Notes under the pieces: model-generated
Databases searched by the model: none
Seen by the model: only the letters and a program-made list of their open reading frames with translations
What the model was told of the DNA's origin: nothing
In this document: piece by piece, positions 34,215-44,308 of the stretch
How positions within the stretch are numbered: position 1 is the first letter of the stretch
How the letters are laid out: each line of letters opens with the position of its first letter
Source: Lactobacillus helsingborgensis
GTDB lineage: Bacteria > Bacillota > Bacilli > Lactobacillales > Lactobacillaceae
Length of the DNA stretch: 64,000 nucleotides
Direction: 5' to 3'
Assembly (NCBI RefSeq): GCF_000970855.1
Contig: NZ_KQ034046.1
Location: 1,029,755-1,093,754, forward strand
Program-made: the position numbers and the translations under genes

Positions 34215-35150
34215 TTAATTAGATTTGGTTTTTTTATTTAAGAAAAAATTTGGGGATTTCTTTCCTGTTTTTATCCTTGATAAAAAATTGGGCCTTTTAT
34301 AAGTAAATCCTTCCCCTACTACTTCATTTACATGAAAAGAGACAATAAAGGCTGCGGGATCAAGAGACAAAACAATCTTTTTTAATTCATTTAATTCTCT
34401 AGCCGAAACTACGACAAAAAGAACACGACTTGACTTATGTGAATATCCTCCTTCAGCTTCAAAAATAGTTGATCCTCTGTTCATTTTCTTCATCACTAAA
34501 TTAACAATTTTAGAATTTTGGTTACTGATAATAAAACTACCACTGGCTTCGTAAGGACCTTCTGTAATCAGGTTGACAACTTTACTTAATGTAAAAGAAT
34601 AAATTAAGGTGTAAGCCATGTGTCTACTATCAATATAAACTAAAGAAAAAGTTAATATAATAAGATCCAAACCAAACAGTGTATGCCCAATAGGGATTCC
34701 TTTAAAGTGGTGAATCATTTTAGCAATGATATCTGTACCACCTGTGGTTCCACCAAAGCGATAGACAATTCCTTGACCCAAACCACCTGTCAGACCAGCA
34801 CTTATTGCTGCCAGCAATAGGTCATGGTTGTAATCAATACTTAATTTAACTTGTTGCCAAACCCATAACCAAACTGACAGCATAAGCGTCCCATAAATTG
34901 TATAGATTAAGGCTTTCTTGCCCAAATAGTGATAGCCAATTAAAATTAGTGGACCGTTAAGTAAAAGTGTCGTATAAGCTGGATTTAATTTAAAAACTGC
35001 TTTTAATATTAAAGTAATTCCGCTAATACCACCATCTGCGAGTTTGTTTTTTATGTTAAACAAAACCAAAGAAAAGGCAAAAATCATGCAACCTATTGCT
35101 ATCATAATCAGATCTAGGAATTTAATTTGTTCGACATCACTTCTAGTCAT
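34215..35150 (-). CDS. YitT-family membrane protein
   Basis: A 311-residue protein: an N-terminal YitT membrane domain with about five helices (GGISGITLIL, FGGTTGGTDIIAKMIHH) and a C-terminal cytoplasmic DUF2179-type domain (EGGYSHKSSRVLFVVVSARELNELKKIVLSLDPAAFIVSFHVNEVVGEGF). The function is not established; members are sometimes annotated as transporters. It starts only 15 bp after the PTS IIB stop, with AAAGGAAAT before the ATG, so it is probably read as the last gene of the beta-glucoside operon. Confidence 0.88.
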   Translation of the reverse strand: MTRSDVEQIKFLDLIMIAIGCMIFAFSLVLFNIKNKLADGGISGITLILKAVFKLNPAYTTLLLNGPLILIGYHYLGKKALIYTIYGTLMLSVWLWVWQQVKLSIDYNHDLLLAAISAGLTGGLGQGIVYRFGGTTGGTDIIAKMIHHFKGIPIGHTLFGLDLIILTFSLVYIDSRHMAYTLIYSFTLSKVVNLITEGPYEASGSFIISNQNSKIVNLVMKKMNRGSTIFEAEGGYSHKSSRVLFVVVSARELNELKKIVLSLDPAAFIVSFHVNEVVGEGFTYKRPNFLSRIKTGKKSPNFFLNKKTKSN

Positions 35151-35165
35151 TAATATTTCCTTTTT

Positions 35166-35477
35166 TTAAGATAGTATTTCCTCAATTTGTTTAAAAACCT
35201 TATCAGCTCTCATTAACCCAAAATCTTGTGAGTTAATTGTAAATACAGGAATGTTTGAAGCCATCTTCTTAACATCTTTTTCTGCAAACTTAACTTGAGG
35301 TCCAAGCAGTATACAGTCTGTATCATTTAGATATTCTTCTATTTCTGATATGGGTATTGCCAAAATTTGGGCTTTAATATTTTTTTTCTTAGCTTCTTCC
35401 TCCAATTTGACTTGCATAATTCCGGTACTCATACCCGCGTTGCAAACAAGTAAAACTTTTATTTCCTTATGCAACAT
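35166..35477 (-). CDS. PTS cellobiose/lactose-type IIB component
   Basis: A 103-residue phosphocarrier of the Lac/cellobiose PTS family. The phosphorylated cysteine is Cys12 in LLVCNAGMSTGIM. It receives phosphate from IIA and hands it to sugar on IIC. It overlaps the IIC end by 11 bp. AGGCGGAG is the ribosome binding site. Confidence 0.93.
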   Translation of the reverse strand: MLHKEIKVLLVCNAGMSTGIMQVKLEEEAKKKNIKAQILAIPISEIEEYLNDTDCILLGPQVKFAEKDVKKMASNIPVFTINSQDFGLMRADKVFKQIEEILS

Positions 35478-36795
35478 TTTCTCCGCCTCTTTCTTCTTCT
35501 AGTTTTTGCTTATCCCAAACTTTCAAGAATGGGTAATAAATTAGCCCGTCTATGATTATCATCACTAAAGTTAAAAATATTGATCTAAGATCCATATTTG
35601 ATAAAAATTGCGCTATCGGGGCGGGAATATTCCAACCTGGATAAATAAACGTTTTATTTACAATTCCTATTGCCATACAAATATATGCGATTAATCCATT
35701 TATAGTAGGGGCAAGAAGCCAAGGAATAAAGAACAACGGATTTAAAACTATTGGCAGTCCAAAAATTAGCGGTTCATTTATGTTAAATAGTGCAGGAATG
35801 ATTGCTACTTTTCCAACAGTTTTTAATTGTACAGATTTACATCTCAAAACCATGACTGCCAGAGCTAATGTGGCGCCAGAACCACCAATTACCATCCAGT
35901 TCCACCATAATGGTTCAGTCCAAATATGTGGCAAGTTAGCTGCCGCTATACCCTTAGCGTATGCAGCAGCATTAGCACTATAGTTGCTGTACATTAAAGG
36001 CTCTAATAAAGAAGTAACAGCCGTATCATGAATTCCAAACCACCAGCAAATTTGTGACAGAATAGAAGATAGCGATAGACCGAAAGCATTATCAACAGTG
36101 ACAACTAACGGATGAAACAGGTTTAAAATTGCCTGCGGAAAAGTGATACGTAAAATTGAATTACAAAGCATGGCAATTATTGTACATATCACAGTGACAA
36201 AGATGATAGGAAAAATAGAAGCAAAGGAACTTTTTAAAGCAGGTGGAACCATATCTGGCATTTTAATTGTGCCAATCTTCTTAGTAGTAAACAGTCGGTA
36301 AAGCTCAGTAACAGCTATCCCAATGATGATACCTGCAAACAAGCCTTCACCACCCCAAAAATCATTACTTAAACCACCGTCTTTAGTAACCGACGTACAC
36401 AAAATGAAAAACATTAATAAAGAAACAACAGAGGTAATAATAGTATTCATTTTGTAGTGTTTAGCTAAGAAATAAGCTATAGCTAATGATGTCCATAGAC
36501 TGATACTTGACAACGTAACTGATCTAAGAATAACAAGCGGCATGCCATAGTTATTAACAAACAGTTGCCAGCCCTTGTAAAAATTATACATGCTGTCAGT
36601 TGTTGCCATTTTGGTATAATCGACAAAAGGTGTGGTTATAATTGTGATTATTCCTCCAATTAGCATAATTGGCATTAGTGTCATAAAGGCTGATTGAATT
36701 GCTTGCAGATATTTATTTCTTTGTATTTTATTTGCAATTGGTAAAATTGATTTTTCAATCCACTTAAGCAAAAAATTGTCTTTTTGATTTTCCAT
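35467..36795 (-). CDS. celB: PTS cellobiose-type IIC permease
   Basis: A 442-residue membrane permease of the lactose/cellobiose PTS family with about ten helices. Family segments are FWGGEGLFAGIIIGIA, WWFGIHDTAVTSLLEPLMYSN (substrate site region), LPHIWTEPLWWNWMVIGGSGATLALA and LFNINEPLIFGLPIVLNPLFFIPWLLAP. The sugar is inferred as a beta-glucoside such as cellobiose, gentiobiose or salicin from the neighbouring GH1 enzyme. AGAGGAGGG precedes the ATG; the GH1 stop is one base upstream. Confidence 0.94.
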   Translation of the reverse strand: MENQKDNFLLKWIEKSILPIANKIQRNKYLQAIQSAFMTLMPIMLIGGIITIITTPFVDYTKMATTDSMYNFYKGWQLFVNNYGMPLVILRSVTLSSISLWTSLAIAYFLAKHYKMNTIITSVVSLLMFFILCTSVTKDGGLSNDFWGGEGLFAGIIIGIAVTELYRLFTTKKIGTIKMPDMVPPALKSSFASIFPIIFVTVICTIIAMLCNSILRITFPQAILNLFHPLVVTVDNAFGLSLSSILSQICWWFGIHDTAVTSLLEPLMYSNYSANAAAYAKGIAAANLPHIWTEPLWWNWMVIGGSGATLALAVMVLRCKSVQLKTVGKVAIIPALFNINEPLIFGLPIVLNPLFFIPWLLAPTINGLIAYICMAIGIVNKTFIYPGWNIPAPIAQFLSNMDLRSIFLTLVMIIIDGLIYYPFLKVWDKQKLEEERGGENVA

Positions 36796-36796
36796 G

Positions 36797-38200
36797 TTAG
36801 CCCTCCTCTGTATTTTGTAATATTAAATTTTTATACCAAAAGTAACTTTTTTTTGGTATTCTTTTTAGGTCATGATCAAAATCTACCCTAATTAGCCCAT
36901 ATCTTTTTTCATAGCCGTTTACCCAGCTATAAAGATCCATAGTTGACCACGCATAATAGCCTTGAACATTCACGCCCTCCTTCTTGGCTTTAAGCATATA
37001 GCAGATATATTTTTTCATTATTTCAATACGTTCGTCATCCACCACATAGCCTGTTTTGTCTGCAGTTTCGTATTCCCCGATACCGTTCTCTGTGATATAG
37101 ATTAAAATGTTACCGTAATTCTTTTTTATATCCATAAGCTCATCGTACATGCACTTAGGGTATAATTCACTACCCCATTTTGTTCTGGGTATATCTGGAT
37201 CGTAGTCTGTTTCAAACCAGTCTTTTATTTTAATTCCCTCTTTAACTTTGGAATTTTTACCCTTATTATTCATAAAGACTTCAGTTTTACCTTCTGTATA
37301 AGGCTTAATGAAGGCCCGTGAATAAATATTCAGCCCTAAAAAATCAACAATGCCGGACATAAAAATTGGTTTATCTGCTTTTTTCACAAATGACAAGTCT
37401 ATCCCACTATCTTTTGTTAAAGTGAACAATTGCTGCGGAAAATAACCTTTACATACAGTGTCGGTTACCCATTTGTTGTAGAATAAATCGGCCTTTCGGG
37501 CTGCTTTCATACTTAGATCATCTGATCTTTTGGTTTGAACATTGCTAGTGTCAATTACTATTCCAATTCTCCCTGGAAGATTTAACTTTTTATATTCTCT
37601 TACTACTCTTGCACTAGCCAATAAAAGATGATAACCGGATTTACAGAAAGCATTGAAATCCAATTTTTTATTAGGAGGATAATTACCCACAATATAGCTA
37701 CAATAAGAATAATAATTAGGTTCGTTAATAGTGGACCAAAGTGGTACTCTATCTCCGAAATATTTAAAACAAATTTGGGCGTATCTCACAAAATAGGTAA
37801 TTGTTTTTCTATTTTCCCAGCCACCAATATCATAAATTGGTTTCGGTAAATCATAATGAAAAAGCGTTACGTTAGGAACTAAGTGATATTTAAGACAAGT
37901 ATCAATTACTTTATTATAAAATTCTATACCTGCTGGATTTATCTCTCCTACACCATCCGGAATAATCCTTGACCAAGCTATAGAAAATCTAAATGTGTTT
38001 TGGCCACCATCAGCCAAAAGCTTGATATCTTCTTCATATTTATGATAAAAATCCGAAGCTACATCACCATTTACGTGATTAATATTCAATGCACTATGAT
38101 GTGAGAAATTATCCCATTGCGTCTCTCCTCGGTTACCTTCATTCCAACCTCCCTCACATTGATAAGACGCTGTCGCACTTCCCCACAAAAATTTATTCAT
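36797..38200 (-). CDS. 6-phospho-beta-glucosidase (GH1)
   Basis: Hydrolyses the phosphorylated beta-glucoside delivered by the PTS to glucose 6-phosphate and aglycone or glucose. The 467 residues carry the GH1 signatures: N-terminal FLWGSATASYQCEGGWNEGNRG, the acid/base glutamate in TINEPN, and the nucleophile in YITENGIGEYE. It overlaps the end of the IIA gene by 8 bp and is followed by IIC after a one-base gap, so the operon is translationally coupled. GGAAGGAG precedes the ATG. Confidence 0.95.
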   Translation of the reverse strand: MNKFLWGSATASYQCEGGWNEGNRGETQWDNFSHHSALNINHVNGDVASDFYHKYEEDIKLLADGGQNTFRFSIAWSRIIPDGVGEINPAGIEFYNKVIDTCLKYHLVPNVTLFHYDLPKPIYDIGGWENRKTITYFVRYAQICFKYFGDRVPLWSTINEPNYYSYCSYIVGNYPPNKKLDFNAFCKSGYHLLLASARVVREYKKLNLPGRIGIVIDTSNVQTKRSDDLSMKAARKADLFYNKWVTDTVCKGYFPQQLFTLTKDSGIDLSFVKKADKPIFMSGIVDFLGLNIYSRAFIKPYTEGKTEVFMNNKGKNSKVKEGIKIKDWFETDYDPDIPRTKWGSELYPKCMYDELMDIKKNYGNILIYITENGIGEYETADKTGYVVDDERIEIMKKYICYMLKAKKEGVNVQGYYAWSTMDLYSWVNGYEKRYGLIRVDFDHDLKRIPKKSYFWYKNLILQNTEEG

Positions 38201-38534
38201 TTTTATGTATCTCCTTCCATAAATTTATAAACAACTTAGACATCCTTCCAAAAAAGATTGCCATAGTTAAGTGATCCTGAGCATGCACCATTAAAATACT
38301 ATATGGGATATCTTCTTTATTAGTTTCAGATACCAATAATCCTGTTTGTGATTTATGTGCTTTGTTTAAGGATTCATTTCCCTTCTTTTGTAATATCTCT
38401 GCTTCTTTAAAATTTGCATTTTGTGCTTTTTCAACACTCTGATAGAAATAATCAAACGCATCTCCAGAATTAGAAATTATTTCAAATGCCATTAACTGTA
38501 TTTTTTGTTCTTTACTTTGGTTTTCCAAATCCAT
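38193..38534 (-). CDS. PTS lactose/cellobiose-type IIA component
   Basis: A 113-residue trimeric-type IIA protein. The active histidine lies in ILMVHAQDHLTMAIFF (His84 or His88). First gene of the operon IIA - GH1 - IIC - IIB - yitT. GAAGGTGAAAAA lies directly before the ATG. Transcribed divergently from the LicR-type activator gene with a 145-bp control region between them. Confidence 0.93.
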   Translation of the reverse strand: MDLENQSKEQKIQLMAFEIISNSGDAFDYFYQSVEKAQNANFKEAEILQKKGNESLNKAHKSQTGLLVSETNKEDIPYSILMVHAQDHLTMAIFFGRMSKLFINLWKEIHKNE

Positions 38535-38596
38535 TTTTTCACCTTCTTTTTACTCAATAATTTAAAAGAACAAGAATACGCTTGCAACTTTTGTTT

Positions 38597-38612
38597 TGCG
38601 GTATGCGCCGCA
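38597..38612. promoter_or_regulatory. Palindrome between the beta-glucoside operon and its activator
   Basis: TGCGGTATGCGCCGCA has perfect 5-bp arms TGCGG/CCGCA. It is GC-rich in an AT-rich 145-bp divergent promoter region, and so is a likely binding site for the activator at 38680-40563. Confidence 0.6.
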
Positions 38613-38679
38613 TTAAAAAGATTGCGAAATATTTCAATCTATCCTATTTTTTAATTAAAGTCTTTAATGAGGAAAAAAT

Positions 38680-40563
38680 ATGCAGTTAAATAATCGCCAG
38701 AAAAAAATTCTCTTAGTTTTGCTTGAAAAAACAGACAGGATCACCGGTAAAGAATTGGCAAACTTTTTAAATGTTTCACTCAGAACAGTCCAAACTGAGA
38801 TTCATGATATTAATAATTTCTTACCTAGAACTATTTCTTCTTCAAATAGAGGGTATAAACTAATAGATAAAGATAAATTAGCGGGTAATATTAACCTATC
38901 GCTAAATGAAAATTCTTCTGAACAAAAAATGCTTCAAGAAAAAATATTTTTTGCTGAAGCGGCATTAGATATAGACGAATTGGCGGATCAATTTTATTTG
39001 AGTATGTCTCTTTTGAATAAATACTTAAATAATATTAAGCACGATTTTAAAAAATATAATTTAAAGTTAAATCGCAAAAAGAATAAATTAAGTATTTCAG
39101 GAAGTGAATATGACAAGCGCCTATTTATCAGAAATATTATTGTTTCCGAGCTTGTAAATGAAAATAAAAGCTGGGAAATGACGTCATTAAAAATTTCTGC
39201 TAGTGACTACACTCATGTTAAGAGCATAGTATTAACTACAATTGAAGAGTTTAATTACTATATTGACAAGCCATATTTAACCAATCTAGTTATTAATGTT
39301 CTGATCACTTTATATAGAGATAGACAAGCACATTTTATTGAAAAAATTAAATACAATGTCTTTAAAGAATCAATTGAATTTCAAATTGCTCAAAGAATAT
39401 GCGACAGATTAACAGATCACTGGCCTATCATAATACCTAAAAATGATGTCGCGTATATAGCTTTATCAATCAGCGGGCAAATTGAACCAAAACAGTCTTT
39501 AGACTCTATGACAAATAATTACCAAATCTCAAAAACGATCAAATCGATTATCAAAGAGGTGTTTAATTATTATCTCTTAACTCTGGATTATGATGATATT
39601 CTGCCCCACTTTATTACTCATATTAGGTCGCTACTAAAACGAGCAAAAAGCAAACAATTTATTACTAATACCTCAATAATTAATTCAGTGAAAGAAACAT
39701 CTCCTTTTACTTATGATGTAGCAATACACCTAACTAAACTGTTAGAAGACAAATTTTTGGTCAAAATTCCGCCTACAGAAATAGATTTATTGAGTATTTA
39801 TATTGGATATGTCATTGAACAAACAAGTCAAAAAGACGATAGGATTAAAGTCGGAATCTGTTGTCCAGATTACAGACATATCTCGAAAATTTTATCTAAA
39901 CAGCTAAAAGAGAGTTTTGCCAGCAAGATACAAATAGTTTTTGTGGATAAGTGTGTACCTACTCAACACGAAATTAATCAAGTCGAATTAATAATTTCGA
40001 CCATTAAATTTAATTCAATGGGCAAACCCTTTGTTCTAATTAGTCCTTTTTTCTCAGAAAATGAAAAACTAAAGATTGAAAAGAAAATAATCTTAGTTAA
40101 ACAAATGAAGGATGAGATAGCACAAAAAAACAGTTTAGCCACTTATTTCAATAAAAGGCTCTTTTTTAAAAACAAAAATTTAACTTCAAAAAGTGACGTC
40201 ATTTACTTCTTAGGGAAAGCTATAGTAGAAGAAGGTATAGTACAAGAGAATTTTATTCAATCTGTATATCAAAGAGAGACAATATCTTCTACCTGTTTTT
40301 TTAATTTATTTGCCGTTCCGCACGCCATTGAACTTAATGCGAAAAAAACACAAATCGCTGTTTTGTTAGAAGAAAATGGCATAGAATGGGATAAAGGTCA
40401 TAAAATCAATTGTGTTTTCATGATTGCTGTCAGTCATAGTGATCGCAAAGAATTTATGAAGTTATATAACAGTTTCATACAAGTGCTTTGTAATCCCAAA
40501 TCAATTCAAAAGATTATTTTATCAGAATCTTTTGAACAGTTTATTGCCAATTTTTTACGATAA
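38680..40563 (+). CDS. licR: BglG/LicR-family PRD transcriptional activator of the beta-glucoside operon
   Basis: A 627-residue PTS-regulated activator. Domains in order: N-terminal HTH (about 5-60, RQKKILLVLLEKTDRITGKELANFLNVSLRTVQTEI), Mga-like second HTH (about 80-140), PRD1 (about 175-285), PRD2 (about 290-395), EIIB-like (about 400-490, VGICCPDYRHISKIL) and EIIA-like (about 495-627, active His in FAVPHAIEL). By eye, three of the four conserved PRD histidines are replaced (Asn in NLVINVLI, Ser in YIALSISG, Tyr in LLSIYIGY); the one in FITHIRSLLKRA remains. GAGGAAAAAAT precedes the ATG. Confidence 0.92.
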   Translation: MQLNNRQKKILLVLLEKTDRITGKELANFLNVSLRTVQTEIHDINNFLPRTISSSNRGYKLIDKDKLAGNINLSLNENSSEQKMLQEKIFFAEAALDIDELADQFYLSMSLLNKYLNNIKHDFKKYNLKLNRKKNKLSISGSEYDKRLFIRNIIVSELVNENKSWEMTSLKISASDYTHVKSIVLTTIEEFNYYIDKPYLTNLVINVLITLYRDRQAHFIEKIKYNVFKESIEFQIAQRICDRLTDHWPIIIPKNDVAYIALSISGQIEPKQSLDSMTNNYQISKTIKSIIKEVFNYYLLTLDYDDILPHFITHIRSLLKRAKSKQFITNTSIINSVKETSPFTYDVAIHLTKLLEDKFLVKIPPTEIDLLSIYIGYVIEQTSQKDDRIKVGICCPDYRHISKILSKQLKESFASKIQIVFVDKCVPTQHEINQVELIISTIKFNSMGKPFVLISPFFSENEKLKIEKKIILVKQMKDEIAQKNSLATYFNKRLFFKNKNLTSKSDVIYFLGKAIVEEGIVQENFIQSVYQRETISSTCFFNLFAVPHAIELNAKKTQIAVLLEENGIEWDKGHKINCVFMIAVSHSDRKEFMKLYNSFIQVLCNPKSIQKIILSESFEQFIANFLR

Positions 40564-40569
40564 AAATAA

Positions 40570-40603
40570 AAAGCAGTACTAAAAATTTTAGTACTGCTTT
40601 CTT
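40570..40603. terminator. Bidirectional terminator
   Basis: The hairpin AAAGCAGTACT/AGTACTGCTTT, with A-runs and T-runs, lies between the convergent activator and dnaJ genes. Confidence 0.9.
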
Positions 40604-40604
40604 A

Positions 40605-41747
40605 TTACTGTAATTTTTCTTTTAATCTTTCAAAAAAGCCTTTTTCCTGAGGGGTAATTGAGCCTCCTCCAGCTTTAACAAATTCAACTAAAGCCTGCTT
40701 TTGTTTTTCGTTAATTGATTTGGGTATTTGTACCTGAACAGTAGTAATTTGATCGCCATTACCACTGCCGCGCAAATAAGGAACACCTTCGCCATGCAAA
40801 GTAAATTCTTTATTTGGCTGAGTACCAGCAGGAATTTTTAACTTTTTATCTCCATGGACAGTTTTGACATTTATTTCATCGCCTAATGTTGCCTGTGCAA
40901 ATGAAATTGGCACTGTGGTATAAATTGTCGTTCCTTTACGTTCGAATTCTTTTGAAGGTTTAATGCGGTAGCTGATATAAAGATCGCCATAAGGACCACC
41001 ATTTTTACCAGCTTCGCCTTGGCCATCATAACGTAACTGCTGACCGTTATCAATTCCGGCGGGAATATTAACTTCAATGGTATTTTTACCATCAATTACA
41101 CCATTACCATGACAGGTTTGACAAGGATGTTCAATAATTACACCTCGACCATGACACTTATCACATACTGTTTGACGCCGAATTACGCCTAGCATCGACT
41201 TCTGGGTAACAGTCATGTAGCCACTGCCATTACACTTATCACAAGTTATTGGGTGTGTGCCTTTTTCTGCCCCATTTCCTTTGCAAGTTGGACAAGTTTC
41301 ACTTCTTGTGTAGGAAACCTGCGTCTTTTTGCCGGTAATAGCATCCATGAAATCAATTGTCAGTGTATAGTCTAAATCTTCACCACGTGTTGGTGCTGTT
41401 GGATTAGCACGACGCTGGTTAGCTCCTGTTGCACCGCCGAAGAAATCATTAAAAATATCACCAAAGTCGCCGAAGCCGCCAAAATCACTATATCCTTGGC
41501 CCGCACCACCAAAGCCGCCTTGACCATTGACTCCTGCAGAACCAAATTGATCATATTGGGCTTTCTTTTGTTTATCATGTAAGACTTCGTAGGCTTCATT
41601 AACCTCTTTATATTTTTCTTCCGCACCCGGTTCGTGATTTAAATCGGGGTGATATTTTTTGGCAAGTTTACGATAAGCAGAGGTAATTTCTTTATCACTG
41701 GCGTTACGATCAACACCAAGCACGCTATAGTAATCTTCTTGTGCCAT
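40605..41747 (-). CDS. dnaJ: DnaJ co-chaperone
   Basis: A 380-residue class I Hsp40. The J domain (1-70) has the HPD motif in [13 protein letters not shown] Gly/Phe-rich linker (about 75-115) follows, then four CxxCxGxG zinc repeats ([32 protein letters not shown]), then the C-terminal substrate domains. It delivers unfolded proteins to DnaK and stimulates its ATPase. Last gene of hrcA-grpE-dnaK-dnaJ; an attenuating hairpin lies between dnaK and dnaJ. TAAGGAG is the ribosome binding site. Confidence 0.97.
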   Translation of the reverse strand: MAQEDYYSVLGVDRNASDKEITSAYRKLAKKYHPDLNHEPGAEEKYKEVNEAYEVLHDKQKKAQYDQFGSAGVNGQGGFGGAGQGYSDFGGFGDFGDIFNDFFGGATGANQRRANPTAPTRGEDLDYTLTIDFMDAITGKKTQVSYTRSETCPTCKGNGAEKGTHPITCDKCNGSGYMTVTQKSMLGVIRRQTVCDKCHGRGVIIEHPCQTCHGNGVIDGKNTIEVNIPAGIDNGQQLRYDGQGEAGKNGGPYGDLYISYRIKPSKEFERKGTTIYTTVPISFAQATLGDEINVKTVHGDKKLKIPAGTQPNKEFTLHGEGVPYLRGSGNGDQITTVQVQIPKSINEKQKQALVEFVKAGGGSITPQEKGFFERLKEKLQ

Positions 41748-41771
41748 CTATAAGCTCCTTAACTTTACAAA

Positions 41772-41805
41772 AGAAAAGAACTACTTTTCTTGGCAGTTCT
41801 TTTCT
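41772..41805 (-). terminator. Hairpin between dnaK and dnaJ
   Basis: An 11-bp stem AGAAAAGAACT/AGTTCTTTTCT followed by TTT on the minus strand, 22 bp after the dnaK stop. It probably lowers dnaJ expression relative to dnaK, or acts as a processing site. Confidence 0.6.
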
Positions 41806-41827
41806 AATTTATTCAATTATAAACCCT

Positions 41828-43690
41828 TTACTTATCTGGGTCTACCTTATGAAACTCGCCTTCGCCTGCGGAACCGCTACCTGAATTACCATCTTGTGAA
41901 CCAGGATTTTGGGGACCTGCTTGTGGGCCGGCTTGACCTTGTGCACCTTGAGCCCCACCATTAGCTTGGTACAATTTGACTGCTAGGTCTTGAGCAACCT
42001 TGGATAATTCATCCTTCTTAGACTTCATTTCATCCAAATTGTTGTCTTTTTGTGCCTTCTTCAAGGCATCAAGTGCGTCTTGTACTTTCTTGGTGTCGTC
42101 ATCAGATACTTTACCTTTAACATCTTTGAGAGTCTTTTCAGTGGAGAAGATTAATTGGTCAACTTCGTTACGTAGGTCAACTTCTTCTTTCTTCTTCTTA
42201 TCCTCTTCAGCATGTTCTTCAGCTTCTTTTTGCATCTTCTTAATTTCTTCATCGGATAAACCGGATGAACTCTTGATAGTAATCTTTTGTTCTTTACCGG
42301 TTCCCATATCCTTAGCAGAAACATTAACGATACCGTTCTTGTCAATATCAAAAGTAACTTGAATTTGTGGCACACCACGAGGAGCTGCTGGAATATCAGT
42401 TAATTCGAAACGACCTAAAGTCTTGTCATCAGCAGCCATTGGACGCTCACCCTGCAATACGTGCACGTCAACAGCTGGTTGATTATCAGCAGCTGTAGAG
42501 AAGATTTGACTCTTGGAGGTTGGGATTGTCGTGTTCTTCTCAATTAACTTGGTAAATACACCACCCATAGTTTCAATACCAAGTGATAGAGGAGTTACAT
42601 CAAGTAAAACAACGTCCTTAACGTCACCAGAAATGACACCACCTTGAATAGCAGCACCTAAAGCAACAGCTTCGTCTGGGTTAATTGAGTGATCAGGTTC
42701 TTTACCCGCCCACTTCTTAACAGCTTCTTGCACAGCAGGAATACGAGTAGAACCACCGTTTAAAATAACCTTGTCAATATCATTAACTGTTAATTCAGCA
42801 TCTTTTAACGCATTGTCAAACGGAATCTTAGTCTTATCAACTAAGTCAGAAGTTAATTCATCAAATTTTGCCCTAGTTAAGTCAGCTTCTAGGTGTAATG
42901 GACCAGATTCGCCAGCAGAAATGAATGGTAATGAAATATGAGTTGAAGATACACCAGAAAGATCTTTCTTAGCCTTTTCAGCAGCATCCTTTAACCTTTG
43001 TAAAGCCATTTTATCTTTAGAAAGGTCAACACCATTTTCATCTTTAAAGTTCTTAATCAACCAATCAATAATCTTGTTATCGAAGTCATCACCACCAAGG
43101 TGAGTATCACCATTAGTTGAAAGAACTTGGAACACACCGTCACCTAATTGCAAAACGGAAACATCAAAAGTACCACCACCGAGGTCGTAAACTAAAACTT
43201 TTTCGTCTTCAGCATCTTTGTCAAGACCGTAAGCAAGGGAAGATGCAGTAGGTTCGTTAATGATTCTCTTAACATCCAGGCCGGCAATTTTACCAGCATC
43301 CTTAGTAGCTTGACGTTGAGCGTCATTAAAGTATGCAGGAACTGTAATCACAGCTTCTGTTACTTTTTCACCTAAATAATCCTCGGAGAATTTCTTGATA
43401 TACTGCAAGATCATTGCTGAAATTTCTTGTGGAGTGTATGCTTTATCTCCAATCTTCACCTTATAATCAGCTTCACCCATGTGGCGCTTAATTGAAGAAA
43501 TAGTATTAGGATTGGTAATTGCTTGTCTCTTAGCAACTTCACCGACTTGAATTTCTCCATCCTTGAAAGCTACTACTGAAGGAGTTGTCCGATTTCCTTC
43601 TGGGTTAGTAATAATTTTTGGTTCCTTACCCTCAAGAACAGCAACCGCTGAGTTGGTAGTTCCGAGGTCAATTCCGATAACTTTTGACAT
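41828..43690 (-). CDS. dnaK: DnaK, Hsp70 chaperone
   Basis: A 620-residue ATP-dependent chaperone. ATPase motifs: [31 protein letters not shown] and the [14 protein letters not shown] segment; substrate-binding domain from about 370 ([16 protein letters not shown]). The first 23-residue insertion-free Gram-positive form is present. The C-terminus is a Gly/Gln/Pro-rich tail ending [17 protein letters not shown] lies before the ATG at 43690; an in-frame ATG six codons upstream lacks a ribosome binding site. Confidence 0.98.
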   Translation of the reverse strand: MSKVIGIDLGTTNSAVAVLEGKEPKIITNPEGNRTTPSVVAFKDGEIQVGEVAKRQAITNPNTISSIKRHMGEADYKVKIGDKAYTPQEISAMILQYIKKFSEDYLGEKVTEAVITVPAYFNDAQRQATKDAGKIAGLDVKRIINEPTASSLAYGLDKDAEDEKVLVYDLGGGTFDVSVLQLGDGVFQVLSTNGDTHLGGDDFDNKIIDWLIKNFKDENGVDLSKDKMALQRLKDAAEKAKKDLSGVSSTHISLPFISAGESGPLHLEADLTRAKFDELTSDLVDKTKIPFDNALKDAELTVNDIDKVILNGGSTRIPAVQEAVKKWAGKEPDHSINPDEAVALGAAIQGGVISGDVKDVVLLDVTPLSLGIETMGGVFTKLIEKNTTIPTSKSQIFSTAADNQPAVDVHVLQGERPMAADDKTLGRFELTDIPAAPRGVPQIQVTFDIDKNGIVNVSAKDMGTGKEQKITIKSSSGLSDEEIKKMQKEAEEHAEEDKKKKEEVDLRNEVDQLIFSTEKTLKDVKGKVSDDDTKKVQDALDALKKAQKDNNLDEMKSKKDELSKVAQDLAVKLYQANGGAQGAQGQAGPQAGPQNPGSQDGNSGSGSAGEGEFHKVDPDK

Positions 43691-43708
43691 TGATATGCTT
43701 CCTTTCAA

Positions 43709-44296
43709 TTATTGTGCTACAACAACCATTGCTGGTCTTAAAGTACGATCTTTGTATAAATAACCTTTTTGCAAAACTCGCACAACATGATCTTTTTGAT
43801 CGTCATTTTCAGCCGCAACTGTTTGAACAGCCTGATGTAAATTAGGATCAAATTTTACACCTTCAGCTGTAATTTCACTAATTCCGTGATCTTTCATCGC
43901 TTTAACCAGTGAATCAAGGGTCATTTGTACACCCTTTTTAAGTTGCTTTGATGCTTCGTCATCAACTTTGGTAGCTAAAGCTCTTTCTAAATTGTCCATT
44001 GCTGGCAGAACATCTTTGGCTAAAGACTGTGATTCATATTTAATAAGTTGTGCTCTCTCGTTATTATAACGATTTTGCATATTTTGCATTTCTGCTTGAC
44101 TGCGCAAGAACTTATCTTCAAGATCATCTTTTTCCGCCTGTAACTTAGTCAATTTTTCTTTAATTTTTGTTTCTGAAGTTTCAGGCTTCGTTTTCTTGTT
44201 AGCCTCAGATTTTGAATCTGTCTTTGGTGACTGGGTTTTCTCAGAATGACGTTGATTTTCATCTACGTCTTTTTTGGTTTTTTCTTCCTTACTCAA
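43709..44296 (-). CDS. grpE: GrpE nucleotide exchange factor
   Basis: A 195-residue exchange factor for DnaK. A long charged N-terminal region (1-50, Lys/Glu-rich) is followed by the dimer coiled coil (about 50-100) and the C-terminal beta domain with [41 protein letters not shown]. The start codon is TTG at 44296, six bases after GGAGG. It lies between hrcA and dnaK. Confidence 0.96.
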   Translation of the reverse strand: MSKEEKTKKDVDENQRHSEKTQSPKTDSKSEANKKTKPETSETKIKEKLTKLQAEKDDLEDKFLRSQAEMQNMQNRYNNERAQLIKYESQSLAKDVLPAMDNLERALATKVDDEASKQLKKGVQMTLDSLVKAMKDHGISEITAEGVKFDPNLHQAVQTVAAENDDQKDHVVRVLQKGYLYKDRTLRPAMVVVAQ

Positions 44297-44308
44297 GGCT
44301 AACCTCCT

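Noticed and set aside
41372-43763. Several open frames antisense to or out of frame with dnaJ and dnaK
   Set aside because: Shadow frames of strongly coding chaperone genes without ribosome binding sites.
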